A stretch of DNA of 64,000 bases from Euclidia mi. Its lineage: Eukaryota; Arthropoda; Insecta; Lepidoptera; Erebidae. The stretch spans positions 91,814,051-91,878,050 of the forward strand of contig OX123182.2 of NCBI GenBank assembly GCA_944739405.2. The letters run 5' to 3'. The notes beneath the pieces were generated by a model. It was given only the letters and a program-made list of their open reading frames with translations. It was not told the origin of the DNA and made no database searches. This document shows positions 45,801-53,390 of this stretch, piece by piece (the first letter of the stretch is position 1; every line of letters begins with the position of its first letter). Made by a program: the position numbers and the translations under genes.

Positions 45801-47989
45801 ATCCGTTGAAAGAGTGATAGAGATGAAGCGAATTGTCGCCAAGCAAGCGAATCATTTTGGATTTTGGCGGTTTTATGAATTGCAGATTGAATAGAAAAAA
45901 TAAAACTAAATATCGAGGCGATAATATGTAGGTAATTCAGATTGCAACTATTTAATGTTTATTTTGAAAATTGCTAATAGTTATTAGGTATTTATATTTG
46001 GAGAGGTTTATTTGACTTGAATCTCATGCTTAAAATACAATAAGATTTCGATTGTTTGCGTTTGTCGTACGCTACGCTTTTCAACATCGGCTACTGAAAA
46101 CGATTTCAAAAATCGATTTGAAAATTTGAAATCGGATTTTTATCGGTTTGCGTAAAAAGCCGAAAACGCCCATGGCTAATAACAATATTTGCTAATAAAG
46201 ATTATCTAAAATATACTTTTATAATATGTTAATATATTTTTCATTAACATGACAATTCTTATTGCATATTACATAAATCAATTGACAAGTACATTTTCCA
46301 TAATACAGGGAAAACGGCGTCGACGTAAACTGGCAACACACTTACACTTTTTTGCAGAAATATGAATTTTATCGAAATCAAATTATGAAACAGTCAAATA
46401 ATCCATAGATAATTGTGAAAAGATATTCTATCTTTCTGTTTTTGCTTTTGGAAACAACTTTTACAATGTTTAAAAACGCATGACGGCATTTTATGAATCT
46501 AAAAGTTGAGATGATCGGGGCGCATGAACTGTACGATACTTCGTTTCGCACTGAGCCGGATTTGTATTCGCTTTTCAATTTGTATTTGCTTTAGTGACCT
46601 CACGCAACTGTTCCGCGCGCTCCATCTGATTCTTGTTTTATAATCTGAGAGCGTCTGTATCGTGACACACGCGCGTGTGCATCGCGTCTGTATCGATACA
46701 CACGCGCGTTTGAATTTATACAGGTGTGCAAAGGTTTACAGGCTGGTCTGACTTGCGTGCGTATCGCGTCTGTATCGCTACAAACGCGCGTCGACGGCGC
46801 GTTTAAAAAACGTGGTTTGCATAGGCCCTAAGTATTGGGTCAAAAGTAGGTACTCCAAATGATAAATCAAAACCTTTTTATATGTTTCCAGGTAACTCTC
46901 ATTAATAGTCAAGAGATGAAAGCGCTGAAGAGCCAACAATCGAATTCCCAGCCCAAGAAGGCGTCATTAAATGCCGAGGCGTTCCCAGCGCTGTCGTCGA
47001 CCTCGACGCCCATCGCGCCGCCGCAGTGGATCACCGTCAAGTCCAAAGATAAACAGAGACCCGCGAAGCCTGAGCCGCCCCCGCAGCCGAGGGAACCGGC
47101 CTTCAATCCCGTCGCCGACTTCCCCACTCTGCCTGTAAACCATACGAAACCCAAACAGAAAAAACAGCAGCAGCAGGCGCCATCCCCAGCCCCGCCCCCA
47201 CAAAACACAAACGACAACGCAAAACTTAGCAAAAAAGAGAAAAAGAAACAAAATAGTAAAAAGGAGAACAACCTAGACGAGCTGTACCACGTCAACGGCA
47301 CCAACGACAAGAGGCTGCTGAGGGAGTCGTACGCCTCCGTCAACATGAACAGCGCGCCGACCGTGGAGAGCGGCAAGAAAATTAAGACCGTGGAGAACCT
47401 GGCGGCCGGCACCGGCGGCACCGACAAGAACAAGAACGGGGGCACCGGCGACTTCAACCTCGCGTCGAAGGACTACCCGCCGCTCAGCTCGAGGAGCGAG
47501 AACACCCTGCCGCCGAAGAAGCTGGCGAACGGCAGCGTGCCGCCCGGGTTCAAGGCGCGGCCGGCGTGCGACGGCATGACGTTCACCAACTCGTCCGGCC
47601 AGACGTTCCCGGCGCCGCCGCACGCGTATCTGCCGCCGCCCGACTTCGAGGTGCGCAACCGCGCGCTCGTCAAGAAGTTCGCGGCCGCGCTCGGCGCCGC
47701 CCCCGCCGTCGACGAGTTCAAGGCGGCGTCGCGCGCCTTCCGCGACTCTCACATCGGCGCCGCACAGTTCCTGGAGCACTGCGGCGCGGCGCTGGGCGCG
47801 CACTTCGACCAGGTGTTCCCCGAGCTGGTGGCGCTGCTGCCCGACATCGCCAAGCAGCAGGAGCTGGTGCGCGCGCGCCCCGCGACACAAGACCAGCTGA
47901 CCGTGTGCGCCACGTGCGGCCAGCTGCTCGCGCCACAGGACCTCGAGCCGCACGCGCATGCGCACTGGCCCGCGCTCGCGCCGCGGTAG
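12642..47989 (+). CDS. ZNF598: ZNF598 E3 ubiquitin ligase (collided-ribosome sensor), complete, nine coding exons
   Basis: Exons 12642-12809, 14965-15216, 16376-16461, 20470-20708, 21619-21736, 25573-25727, 41704-41829, 43874-44079 and 46892-47989 join with matching phases into 2448 nt (815 residues), near the usual family length. A C3HC4 RING spans residues 11-50 (C11, C14, C26, H28, C31, C34, C47, C50). Next comes the ZNF598-specific linker and C2H2 series, including CKICDK..FRTFSMLSDHM, RYFCDLC and GHPLCEFCEERFMDADEL, with HLYCHLCDADGR and HYLCEEGECAG after it. A low-complexity tail follows with repeated FPxL motifs (QFPALS, NFPTLGG, DFPALG, AFPALSS, DFPTLP, YPPLSS). The C-terminal Cys pair region (VCATCGQLLAPQDLEPH) matches the family's terminal zinc finger. 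ZNF598 ubiquitinates small-subunit proteins eS10/uS10 on stalled, collided ribosomes to trigger quality control. Introns 5 and 6 are tandem arrays (see findings). Confidence 0.93.
12810..14964. other. ZNF598 intron 1
   Basis: 2155 bp, AT-rich, ending TATATTCCAG. No gene recognised. The short ORFs around 13726-14048 overlap on both strands, have no homology I know and lack codon bias. Confidence 0.7.
14965..15216 (+). CDS. ZNF598: ZNF598 exon 2
   Basis: 84 codons, phase 0 to 0, donor AAG|GTATGT. Encodes the linker ELRNRVFTDRLFERQYKIVF and the first zinc-finger cysteines (CKICDKIPPF, H, H, YFCDLCVKHLK), which is diagnostic ZNF598/Hel2 sequence. Confidence 0.92.
15217..16375. other. ZNF598 intron 2
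   Basis: 1159 bp, AT-rich, donor GTATGT, acceptor TATTTTTAG. Nothing else recognised. Confidence 0.7.
16376..16461 (+). CDS. ZNF598: ZNF598 exon 3
   Basis: 86 nt encoding IFTSERRCYTRQELAHHRRK, then GDLDDTSHR with the last Arg split by the intron. Phase 0 in, 2 out. Too short to stand out as an ORF but required by phase and family alignment. Confidence 0.88.
16462..18078. other. ZNF598 intron 3, left part, with an inverted-repeat element
   Basis: No gene. GCGCAAGGGTTGTCGACTTG near 17276 is matched in inverse orientation by GGTCGACAACCCTAGCGC near 17638, enclosing about 380 bp and suggesting a MITE. The 78- and 82-codon opposing ORFs near 16751-17057 have no recognisable content. Confidence 0.45.
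18079..18385 (+). mobile_element. tRNA-derived SINE with (ATG)n tail
   Basis: The head GATAGCCTAGTGG...GGTTCGAATCC has A- and B-box character. The body includes GTGAAGGAAAACATCGTGAG and GCCAGCGTGGTGGACTATAG, and the tail is a GATGATGATGA run. I recognise this body as a widespread lepidopteran SINE. It is unrelated in body to the 18511 family next to it. Confidence 0.75.
18511..18753 (-). mobile_element. tRNA-derived SINE, minus orientation
   Basis: On the minus strand it opens CTGCCTCCGTGGTCCAGTGG, with GATCGGAGGTCCCGGGTTCG and ATTCCCGGGTCGGGCAAAT following. The body has CGGTAACGGCAATAGGCTCG and GGTGTTATATTACACCTC, and it ends CTACCCCTTCGGGGATACAA plus GCGTGAGACTATAA. It is intact-looking and so a fairly young member of the family at 3613, 20081 and 52927. 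Confidence 0.8.
18754..19957. other. ZNF598 intron 3, middle part
   Basis: AT-rich sequence without recognised genes or repeats. Confidence 0.6.
19958..20070 (+). mobile_element. Non-LTR retrotransposon/SINE 3' fragment
   Basis: Contains TGTGTCACCACCCCCTATC and GTGGGTGTCGTAAGAGGCGA. The same phrase occurs in inverse orientation at about 44650-44700, so this is a dispersed repeat piece. Confidence 0.5.
20081..20346 (+). mobile_element. tRNA-derived SINE, plus orientation, second head type
   Basis: The head CTGCCTCGTTGGTCTCGCGG, then GTCCCGGGTTCGATTCCTGG (B box), differs from the heads of the 3613/18511 copies. The body (GGCAATAGGCTCGCCCCT, CACCTCTGCCTACCCCTTCG) is the same. It ends in ATGTATGTATGTATGTG. 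Confidence 0.8.
20470..20708 (+). CDS. ZNF598: ZNF598 exon 4 (C2H2 zinc fingers)
   Basis: 239 nt, phase 2 in, 1 out. Encodes GHPLCEFCEERFMDADELYR, HLYCHLCDADG, a YYASHSALAHHFRTDHYLCE stretch and the highly conserved FRSEIDLKAH junction with exon 5. Confidence 0.93.
20709..21618. other. ZNF598 intron 4
   Basis: 910 bp ending in a (GT)n-rich tract and acceptor CTGTGCGCAG. No gene or clear repeat seen. Confidence 0.7.
21619..21736 (+). CDS. ZNF598: ZNF598 exon 5
   Basis: 118 nt, phase 1 in, 2 out. Encodes AHKATVHGRGMARGAARQAR, then TLELQFNITPHPVVTQRTP. The AHKATVH-LELQF pattern is conserved in ZNF598. Only this first copy has both the natural acceptor and the complete N-terminal part. Use of any later donor in the adjoining array would read into a TAG within the spacer, so the first donor (GTACTATATG, a weak match to consensus) must be the one used. 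Confidence 0.88.
21671..25394. repeat. Tandem array 1: about 35 units of 105 bp seeded on the exon 5/intron 5 boundary
   Basis: Each unit holds the last about 66 nt of exon 5 (CGCACGCTGGAGCTGCAGTT through GCGCACGCCCAG), the splice donor GTAC, and a spacer with TGTGTATGTAGTACAG, TGTACAAGG and TGCACGGGCGC. Donors recur exactly every 105 bp from 21737 to 25307 (35 donors). By eye the units are identical to each other; the last is truncated at 25394 and carries one C-to-T change at 25378. Because 105 is divisible by three, two plus-strand frames and one minus-strand frame stay open throughout, giving false ORFs of over 1250 codons. In the true exon frame each spacer has a TAG. The 5' join of the unit deletes exon sequence between two GGCGC motifs. 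Confidence 0.95.
25395..25572. other. Residual single-copy part of ZNF598 intron 5
   Basis: 178 bp of ordinary AT-rich intron sequence between the arrays, with a T-rich tract and the acceptor TTGTTACTTGGCAG of exon 6. Confidence 0.7.
25573..25727 (+). CDS. ZNF598: ZNF598 exon 6
   Basis: 155 nt, phase 2 in, 1 out, donor AAAG|GTACAC. Encodes REHRERVPEREPSPPPAAPT, then the QFPALS motif and GLVLAAHHRAYK. Its phases fit exon 5 and exon 7 exactly. It lies between two tandem arrays that carry complementary spacers. Its 3' 97 nt is the seed of array 2. Confidence 0.85.
25631..41624. repeat. Tandem array 2: about 122 units of 131 bp seeded on the exon 6/intron 6 boundary
   Basis: Each unit begins with the last 97 nt of exon 6 (AACATCGACACGCGCAGTG to GCGCTTACAAAG), then the donor GTAC and a spacer of 7-bp repeats (GTACACT)n followed by GTACTACATACAC. 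The standard unit has n=3 (131 bp). Variants have n=2 (124 bp) or n=4 (138 bp). Four units have an extra 30-bp duplication of the CCGCCCGCGCCCGGCCTCG segment (near 27920, 37630, 38060, 38880), each followed by n=4. Rare point variants recur in several units (see findings). The array ends abruptly inside a unit at 41624. The many short ORFs on both strands are repeat artefacts. Confidence 0.95.
41704..41829 (+). CDS. ZNF598: ZNF598 exon 7
   Basis: 126 nt, phase 1 in, 1 out, acceptor TATTGTCGGCAG, donor AAT|T GTAAGT. Encodes GADGLARTDKNFPTLGGGA, then an Ala/Pro/Thr-rich stretch ending ATIVRN. Confidence 0.85.
41830..43873. other. ZNF598 intron 7
   Basis: 2044 bp. Apart from the tandem Helitron-like pair at 42052-42461 it is AT-rich, with no gene recognised. 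Acceptor TCGCTCAACAG. Confidence 0.65.
42052..42461 (+). mobile_element. Two tandem copies of a ~205-bp CTAG-ending Helitron-like element
   Basis: AATATATAAAATCCTTGCG starts both copies (about 42053 and 42261). Each contains GAAATTTGGCATG, ATGTTCCTTGGGGACCGTA and CACGGGATCGGCCAAAACGG, and each ends at CTAG (42253-42256, 42458-42461). They differ at a handful of sites, so the tandem pair is not very recent. No coding capacity. Confidence 0.55.
43874..44079 (+). CDS. ZNF598: ZNF598 exon 8
   Basis: 206 nt, phase 1 in, 0 out, donor AAG|GTGAGG. Encodes SKPSVSIQLHSQPASASNFR and an IPPPQRKPPPIDDDDFPALG motif. Confidence 0.85.
44475..44715 (-). mobile_element. Non-LTR retrotransposon 3' fragment
   Basis: Contains CATCATCATCAGCCTTTAAC, CTTTGAAAGGAGG and CTCTTACGACACCCATGGG, then TGGGGTGGTGAC. 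This is the inverse of the 19958 fragment. The leading ATC repeats are its simple-repeat tail on the minus strand. Confidence 0.5.
45040..45370 (+). pseudogene. Non-LTR retrotransposon (endonuclease-reverse transcriptase) C-terminal fragment, broken
   Basis: The frame at 45046-45345 reads YGSQTW, LGVCQRAIERCILDLKLKD, IRNTELRSRTGIKDV and KAASLKWNW. This is the typical C-terminal end of RTE/Jockey-like lepidopteran pol proteins. The expected continuation (GRPRRRW-type and RWRDDLD motifs) is scrambled or shifted after about 45260. There is no upstream RT. A dead 5'-truncated copy inside the larger inverted-repeat transposon. Confidence 0.65.
45400..46600. other. Interior of the intron 8 transposon, no gene
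   Basis: AT-rich sequence with runs such as TATCGTATCGATATTCC and CGAAATCGGATTTTTATCGG. It contains short ORFs only, and I recognise no transposase. Confidence 0.5.
46892..47989 (+). CDS. ZNF598: ZNF598 exon 9 (terminal coding exon)
   Basis: 1098 nt from acceptor TATGTTTCCAG to TAG, 365 residues. It opens VTLINSQEMKALKSQQ, then has the AFPALSS and DFPTLP motifs and a Lys/Gln/Pro-rich stretch (KKQQQQAPSPAPPPQ, SKKEKKKQNSKKE). KDYPPLSS follows, then the conserved region PPGFKARP, YLPPPDFEVRNRALV and EFKAASRAFRDSHIGA, and the final zinc-finger-like CATCGQLLAPQDLEPHAHAH. GC content is high (third positions), in contrast to the introns. Confidence 0.92.
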   Translation, partial: VTLINSQEMKALKSQQSNSQPKKASLNAEAFPALSSTSTPIAPPQWITVKSKDKQRPAKPEPPPQPREPAFNPVADFPTLPVNHTKPKQKKQQQQAPSPAPPPQNTNDNAKLSKKEKKKQNSKKENNLDELYHVNGTNDKRLLRESYASVNMNSAPTVESGKKIKTVENLAAGTGGTDKNKNGGTGDFNLASKDYPPLSSRSENTLPPKKLANGSVPPGFKARPACDGMTFTNSSGQTFPAPPHAYLPPPDFEVRNRALVKKFAAALGAAPAVDEFKAASRAFRDSHIGAAQFLEHCGAALGAHFDQVFPELVALLPDIAKQQELVRARPATQDQLTVCATCGQLLAPQDLEPHAHAHWPALAPR

Positions 47990-48125
47990 ACCCCACCCCT
48001 CACGTGTTCATACAGCCGCGTACTCTCATCGATGTATGTACGTGTACACGTTAGCGCTGACTATATTTGGAGTTTATTGTACCTATGTTTGTATATACAT
48101 AGTTATTTTAATAAATGAGTGTTAG
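47990..48125 (+). other. ZNF598 3'UTR with AATAAA
   Basis: Follows the TAG stop at 47987-47989. A canonical AATAAA lies at 48110-48115, giving a probable poly(A) site near 48130. Confidence 0.7.
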
Positions 48126-50569
48126 GATTGTAGCGAGCGTATATTATGCGCCCCGACGTTACGTGTGTGACCACAATTTCGTTTACGCTAGCCTTGATTA
48201 GTTTGACTGTGCATTGTTATGTGATCATATTAAATCCACAGTATCGCTATTATTACATTGAAATGTGATTTTGTAAAATGTAAATGTTATAAGATGTAAA
48301 ATATATTGTTTCAAAGTTAAATTTTATTATATTTTTGTACTTCGAGCGACGACTTCTTTTAGTTTTGTGTAAAATATTTTTGTTAAACACGAATGTTACT
48401 GGTTTTATTGTAATCCCTGTGCTAAATTATAATTGAGACGTTTTAATGACTTACAATTTTATTATACTGCTTTCCCATGTACACTTAAAGTCTCACATAC
48501 CAAGTATTGATTGAAATAGATCAAGCAAAATATAAGAGCCATGTGTTTGAAGTATTATTTATCAATGTGTAGCGTACTTCAGTTATGCTATTCGTACTGT
48601 TTCAAACACATATCATAGTGTTAAATCTACAAGTAACAGTTGACATAAATTAGATTAGGTACCCAAATATATTTGTAGGGATCCTGCCGTTTTGCCGAAA
48701 AGATTTTGCCAAAATTTCATTACCCAAACAAATTTTAGCAACCTTATTTTATACCATTGCAATATTTCGAATTCGATTTTAGTACGCATATTTTTATTTG
48801 GTCAAATTTTTACTTGGCAAAATATTACAAAGTATAATGTCATTGTGGTATTTGGTCTTTAATCATATGATTTATTACAACAAACAATCTTCAGACAATA
48901 ATCGTTTGGTGATATTAGTTTATTTATGGAAGTAGTTAGAGTAGGTTAATTATTAAAAAACCGGCCAAGTGCGTGTCGGGCCACGTGTAATGTAGGGTTC
49001 CGTAGTTGCCCATAATGGCCATTATTGATAATAACTTCTGTTTCACATGGGACTAAATACGGGCATCTTTAAGATTTAGCCAGCGCTCCCAATGTAAACT
49101 CACAGAAATAGGTATTTATAAGTTAACCGACGATTACTCGTAAACTAGTGATGTCTACTTAGCCGTGATAGTTTTCCTTTTAAATTCGTTATGTGAACTA
49201 CATTTATGATTTTTTTCACCTCTTCCAAATTAATAGTTTAGCCGGCAGAGGGGGAGGGGGACACTTGAGTCTAACAATTTTTTTTCACTTCAAAGCTTGA
49301 TATTTGACAAACCAATCACTTGATCGAAAAATGATTTGAGCAAACTAATAATATTTTTTTTAAATCCTATCCAATGATACCCCACACAATGGAGTACTCA
49401 TCAAAAAAAAATCAATCCCACTATATACGAGTATGTAGGGGAGATACCCTAAAAAAATATTTTCCTAAATTTTATTCTACAGTTTTGTTGCAATATTGTA
49501 TGTCTTTATTCATGTCAAATATCAGCTTTCTAGCACCAGGCGGACGGACATGACGAAACTATAAGGGTTCCTTGCGGACTACGGAACCCTAAAAATGGTT
49601 AGGCTAGGTTAGACCTGTGACCTCCTACGCACGAGCCGAGCGAACGTAGCGAACGGTGCCGCGACGGTGCCGCGATAGCGGCCGACGAGTGCCAGAAACG
49701 CCTTGCATTAATAGAAAAAAATATTATTTTTAGTAGGTTACCCGGAACTGAACTATTTAGATAAGGATAATTATTGATTTCGCTTAAAAACTGTTTTCCA
49801 ACTGAAATATTTGACTAAATAAAAAATGTTAAAAGTACTAGTTGGTAAACAAGTTATAGTTTAAACGTTTTCCCAAACATTAGGTTTGCGTTACAATTTT
49901 TTGTGAATAGATTTTTTGCTAAGTAACAATTTGGCAAATGAAATTGTGCGAAAAATTTTTTGGGAAGTCATTTGTCAAATTCCTTTCGGTCAAACAAGGG
50001 AGACCCATATTTTTATCCATCCGAGATACAAGCTTATTAATTCAAAATTTCAGAGTATAATCGACTGTCGACACGTCGTCGTAGAACACAGCGGTGTTCA
50101 TATCTCAAATTATTTATTTTAACGCAGTTAACATTAACCGCTAAATAAACATGTTTGATTTCAGAATACAACTGCAAGTGATTCTTATAATTTTGTTTTT
50201 CTGAACCCATGTTAAAAATTGGTGTGATTTTTTTTTACATAACTTGTTACCACTTAATAAAAGGTTTTTTCTACACAAAGCCTCAGAATGAAGTAAATCA
50301 GAAAACGGAATACTAGGTACCTTATTTGGAAATCCGCATAGCCCGACATTGGTCTTATGTTCTAGCGAAACTGGAGTGAACGCGCAGAAATCCAATTTTA
50401 AGTCATAGCGCAGGATTAATAATAACACAAGTGTTATAAGAAACAAGTTTCTAACAATAAATTAATCTATTTTGGTGGCTTTACTTCGGCTGCACGTATA
50501 CAAACGCTAAGTTCAAGGTACCGGCCTTGAAATCGTCTCTCATAACACTCATGAAGCTAATCTATAGTC
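48126..50569. other. Intergenic region between ZNF598 and the GH1 gene
   Basis: No gene recognised. It contains a known-looking lepidopteran repeat (48955-49600, listed separately). AT-rich sequence with TTTTGCCAAAATTTC/ATTTGGCAAATGAAATT phrases is present on both sides of it (about 48700-48840 and 49910-50000), which may be another old transposon. Short ORFs here lack support. Confidence 0.55.
48955..49600. mobile_element. Dispersed lepidopteran repeat with AGGGTTCCGTAG inverted ends
   Basis: The left end CCGGCCAAGTGCGTGTCGGG is followed by GTAGGGTTCCGTAG. The right end is GGCGGACGGACATGACG, then GACTACGGAACCCTAAAAA. The GGGTTCCGTAG/CTACGGAACCC pair is inverted. I recognise this phrase from many lepidopteran genomes. 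No coding capacity. Confidence 0.6.
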
Positions 50570-50697
50570 AAGTTGATAGAGAGCTGATAAAATAAATATT
50601 GGACATCTTTAAGTGTTGCAGATCTGATAATAGATAGCTTTAGGGAGCCTTATAAATATGATTATGGAGACCGGTTATCTATTGTGAAACAGACGAG
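50570..50697 (+). promoter_or_regulatory. GH1 promoter: GATA cluster plus TATA box
   Basis: Four GATA cores lie within 65 bp (50575, 50586, 50626, 50633), upstream of TATAAA at 50651-50656. The start codon is at 50698, so a TATA-driven start would be near 50680 with a very short leader. GATA-factor sites are common in insect midgut promoters, so gut expression is a reasonable inference for this secreted glycosidase. Confidence 0.55.
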
Positions 50698-50723
50698 ATG
50701 AAGATCAAGTTACTTATATTTTG
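50698..50723 (+). CDS. GH1 exon 1 (start of signal peptide)
   Basis: 26 nt: MKIKLLIF plus TG of a Cys codon, donor GTAAGTG. Chosen because phase 2 joins exactly to exon 2 at 55011, producing a textbook signal peptide, and because a TATA box lies 42 bp upstream. Confidence 0.65.
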
Positions 50724-52602
50724 GTAAGTGTTTTCATATTTTTTGCGAAATGCTAGATCATTAGTAAGTACATGCTATTGACATGCATTTCAAATCTCTA
50801 TCCTATCCCACATACATTAATAAATTAGACTTTGCCCGTAATACGCTTAAAACTTCCTCAGGATTCCTGAGGAAACAGGGATCTGTGATTTCTGACTCAG
50901 GGATCACACTATTTATAAAGGTGCTCGTTATATTACATAGCAGAAAAAAAACGCCGTTTACAAAATATAACAGAAGCAGTATGCTATTTCTTTTCACTCC
51001 AATCTGCTATGCTATCCGTTTTTAATATATTTTTTTTATATTTTGACGAAGGTTACTTGAGTATAGACAAGTAACGCCATCTATGCAAAAATGCGATATT
51101 AATACAATCTGATGGCATATGGTAAAATGATCTTACCTGTTAGTTCTCTTGCGTCGCCACAAGATGTCATCGTGTCTTGTATATTTATATTAATCAACTT
51201 TTGCACCATTAAAATAAGAGCGAAAATCAATTGTATACTGATTACATACTGTCATGTCATGTTGCTCGCTCTTTCTTTCGCACAGTTTGAGATTTGCTAT
51301 CTCTATCAAATGTAGCAAAACGAAAAAGCGCAAGTGCTAAAAAAGCGCAGGCGCAGATAAAAAGCATTTCAAAAGCGCAGTTCGTTTTCGGTTCTGCTGT
51401 CAGCGTGCTGTGTTACTTTGTGTTATAGCTCTCGCGCATTTCGTTTTGAACTTTTGAATGTTTATCTTTATGTCTGTTATGTCGCGTGTACATACTAACA
51501 TACATACATGGTCAAACATTATTAGTTACTTGTAAATATTTAGTTTAAGTGTAATATAGTTAATCAATACAAAATAATAGTTGTAAATATGCCTAGTTGG
51601 ACAAGTGTGGAACCATTTTGATGTTTGTTGTACGAAGTTGTGGGCAAAAGCTAGTTTCTATATAAATCAAAATCCGCGCTAGATCCAACGAAAGAACACT
51701 CCGTTACATATCTGATATCTGTTTCACGAAAATAAAAAGCATGCAGTTAAAACGCTAAAAACATAACGAAATCGAACGCTGATTTTTGCTACAATGTGTG
51801 TTACTAATATATTATAGCATAAAAAATAGTCTGCGCTTAATTTATAGCATAACGTTGAAACGCGTTTTTGGTTTATAGCCGTTGTGAACATGCCTAACTA
51901 TTTATTGATGAAAGCCATACTTATACAAATCCGTTCGGCAGTTTTTGAGTTAATCGCGTTCGTATTCGTACAGACAGGACAAAAAGGGGACTCTAGTAAC
52001 CTTGGTATAGTCGTGGCTGACACTAAAGGCCATTTTCAATATTCAATCCATACATGGATTTTGAGATTCGTCGTGTTTGACATATTTTGTATGGAGCTTA
52101 TGTCAAAAACGAATCTAAAATCTACAGATCTATCTATAGTTCGAATATTGAATTCCGTAGTACCTAAGTCGGTCGTGGTCAAGTGAATGGCTCCTCCTGA
52201 TGAATAAGATTTAATAAAATTTTCTCATATTTGCATAGGTAGCCGGTCCGTGTTAGTTTTTATAAACAACTAAATATAAACAATATATTAAGAGTTTTAC
52301 ATAAACTTAAAAATCATGTAGAGTATTTTTTTTAAATTATCTAGAATTTAGTGGTGCGAGTCGAAAGATCCGTTCAATCGCAGTAAACTATGAACCGGCG
52401 CTAAAGATCAATTTTTGTAATATAAAGATAATATTCTTATGAGCTTGTACACACCACGTCTTTACACTTAGCAACTAAATCTTTTATGAGCTATTTCAAT
52501 ACATTTATGGCTAGCGGCGCGAAAACGAAAGTGATGGAATACCTACCTATAATTCATATATAATCATGTAGGTATTTTAGGTATCTAAGGCTGCTAAGGC
52601 TA
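50724..52602. other. GH1 intron 1, left part
   Basis: No gene recognised. It includes AT-rich sequence and GCGCAG-containing sequence near 51330-51420. The 100-codon ORF at 51884-52186 has no recognisable domain and is probably chance. Confidence 0.5.
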
Positions 52603-52742
52603 TAATACCGCATTTACACATGCGTGTTCGTCATTCGCCTCGACACTCCACGAATATTCGTCGAAACATTCGTATACGAATGCTGTCGCGAACTACTGTT
52701 CACACATTCGTGGAGTGAATCATTTGAAATTCGCACACGAAC

Positions 52743-52870
52743 ATGGAGGACGTGAAAATAAGCGCAGCGTGCGCGCTACATTTAATGAAATTATATAATT
52801 ATTTAGATATCCTGCGTAAAAAAGTAAAAAAAAAGCTATCGTCACAGTCGATTTCTTTCTTGAGCATGTA
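52743..52870 (+). pseudogene. Harbinger-type transposase, N-terminal remnant
   Basis: A 42-codon open stretch starting ATGGAGGACGTG, with MEDVKISAACALHLMKLYNY and a lysine-rich KKVKKKL continuation, then a stop. Similarity to the N-terminal leader of HARBI1-like nucleases is from memory of the family, not an alignment. The DDE domain is absent. Confidence 0.4.
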
Positions 52871-52926
52871 AATTATTAAATTACTTTGAGAATTACTCAT
52901 ATAAATAATATTTTTTTTTTTTATTC

Positions 52927-53145
52927 ATAGACTCACGCCTGTATCCCCGAAGGGGTAGGCAGAGGTGTAATATTACACCCACATTTCACCATGAATTTTT
53001 AGGTCCCACGTAAGAGGGGGCTCCGTGCTGCTACTGAGAATTTCCTAACGGAAAAACCCAATAACACTTTGCCAGACCCGGGAATCGAACCCGAGACCTC
53101 CCAATCCCACGCGCACATTTATGCCGCGAGACCAACGGGGCAGTC
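52927..53145 (-). mobile_element. tRNA-derived SINE nested in the Harbinger element
   Basis: On the minus strand it starts with CTGCCCCGTTGGTCTCGCGG and GGTCTCGGGTTCGATTCCCG (the second head type, as at 20081). It ends CCCTTCGGGGATACAGGCGT plus GAGTCTATGAATAA. It has a deletion in mid-body relative to the 18511 copy. Confidence 0.75.
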
Positions 53146-53162
53146 ATATCTTAAAAGATATA

Positions 53163-53226
53163 TAAAACAAAATTGATTATCAACAAACATAGTAAACTAT
53201 GTTTGTTGATAATCAATTTTGTTTTA
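53163..53226. repeat. Perfect palindrome, 31-bp arms, 2-nt loop
   Basis: The left arm 53163-53193 (TAAAACAAAATTGATTATCA, then ACAAACATAGT) is exactly complementary to the right arm 53196-53226, with AA between them. It lies 18 bp from the SINE's end. Confidence 0.9.
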
Positions 53227-53261
53227 GCCAAAGTATGATTTTTTTATATTTAATGTGCTTA

Positions 53262-53390
53262 ATGTCAACCCCATTCTAGCAGAAGCACCGTTTATCTTTC
53301 TGATGTTTTGGGTTCCAAATGAGCTCTTCTTTTTTTAAATAGTTCAAGGAATTCTATAATTCGCGCTTCACTCCATTCCATTTCGACAAC
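53262..53390 (-). pseudogene. MADF-domain protein remnant of the Harbinger element
   Basis: On the minus strand MEWSEARIIEFLELFKK is followed, after a frameshift, by ELIWNPKHQKDKRCF and then a stop. This is the start of a MADF DNA-binding domain, the usual second protein of PIF/Harbinger elements. Confidence 0.55.

Larger units (their letters stand above)
44157..46829. mobile_element. 2.67-kb terminal-inverted-repeat DNA transposon filling ZNF598 intron 8
   Basis: The left end AGGGCCTGTGCAAACCACG is matched by the complement of CGTGGTTTGCATAGGCCCT at the right end. The TIR continues for about 48 bp through TTTAAACGCGCCGTCGACG. Inside the left end are two hairpins: 44187-44231 (20-bp perfect arms around CAG) and about 44259-44299 (arms TATCGATACAAACGCGCCG with one mismatch). 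The right end repeats the TGTATCGATACA/GCGCG motifs. I could not define a target duplication or a transposase. Secondary insertions (44475, 45040) lie within. Without it intron 8 would be only about 140 bp. Confidence 0.7.

Noticed and set aside
47273..48003. Minus-strand ORFs of up to 230 codons over the last ZNF598 exon
   Set aside because: Shadow frames of a GC-rich coding exon; Arg/Ala-rich composition is typical of antisense translation.
51884..52186. 100-codon ORF in GH1 intron 1
   Set aside because: No recognisable domain, inside repeat-rich intron, no supporting signals.
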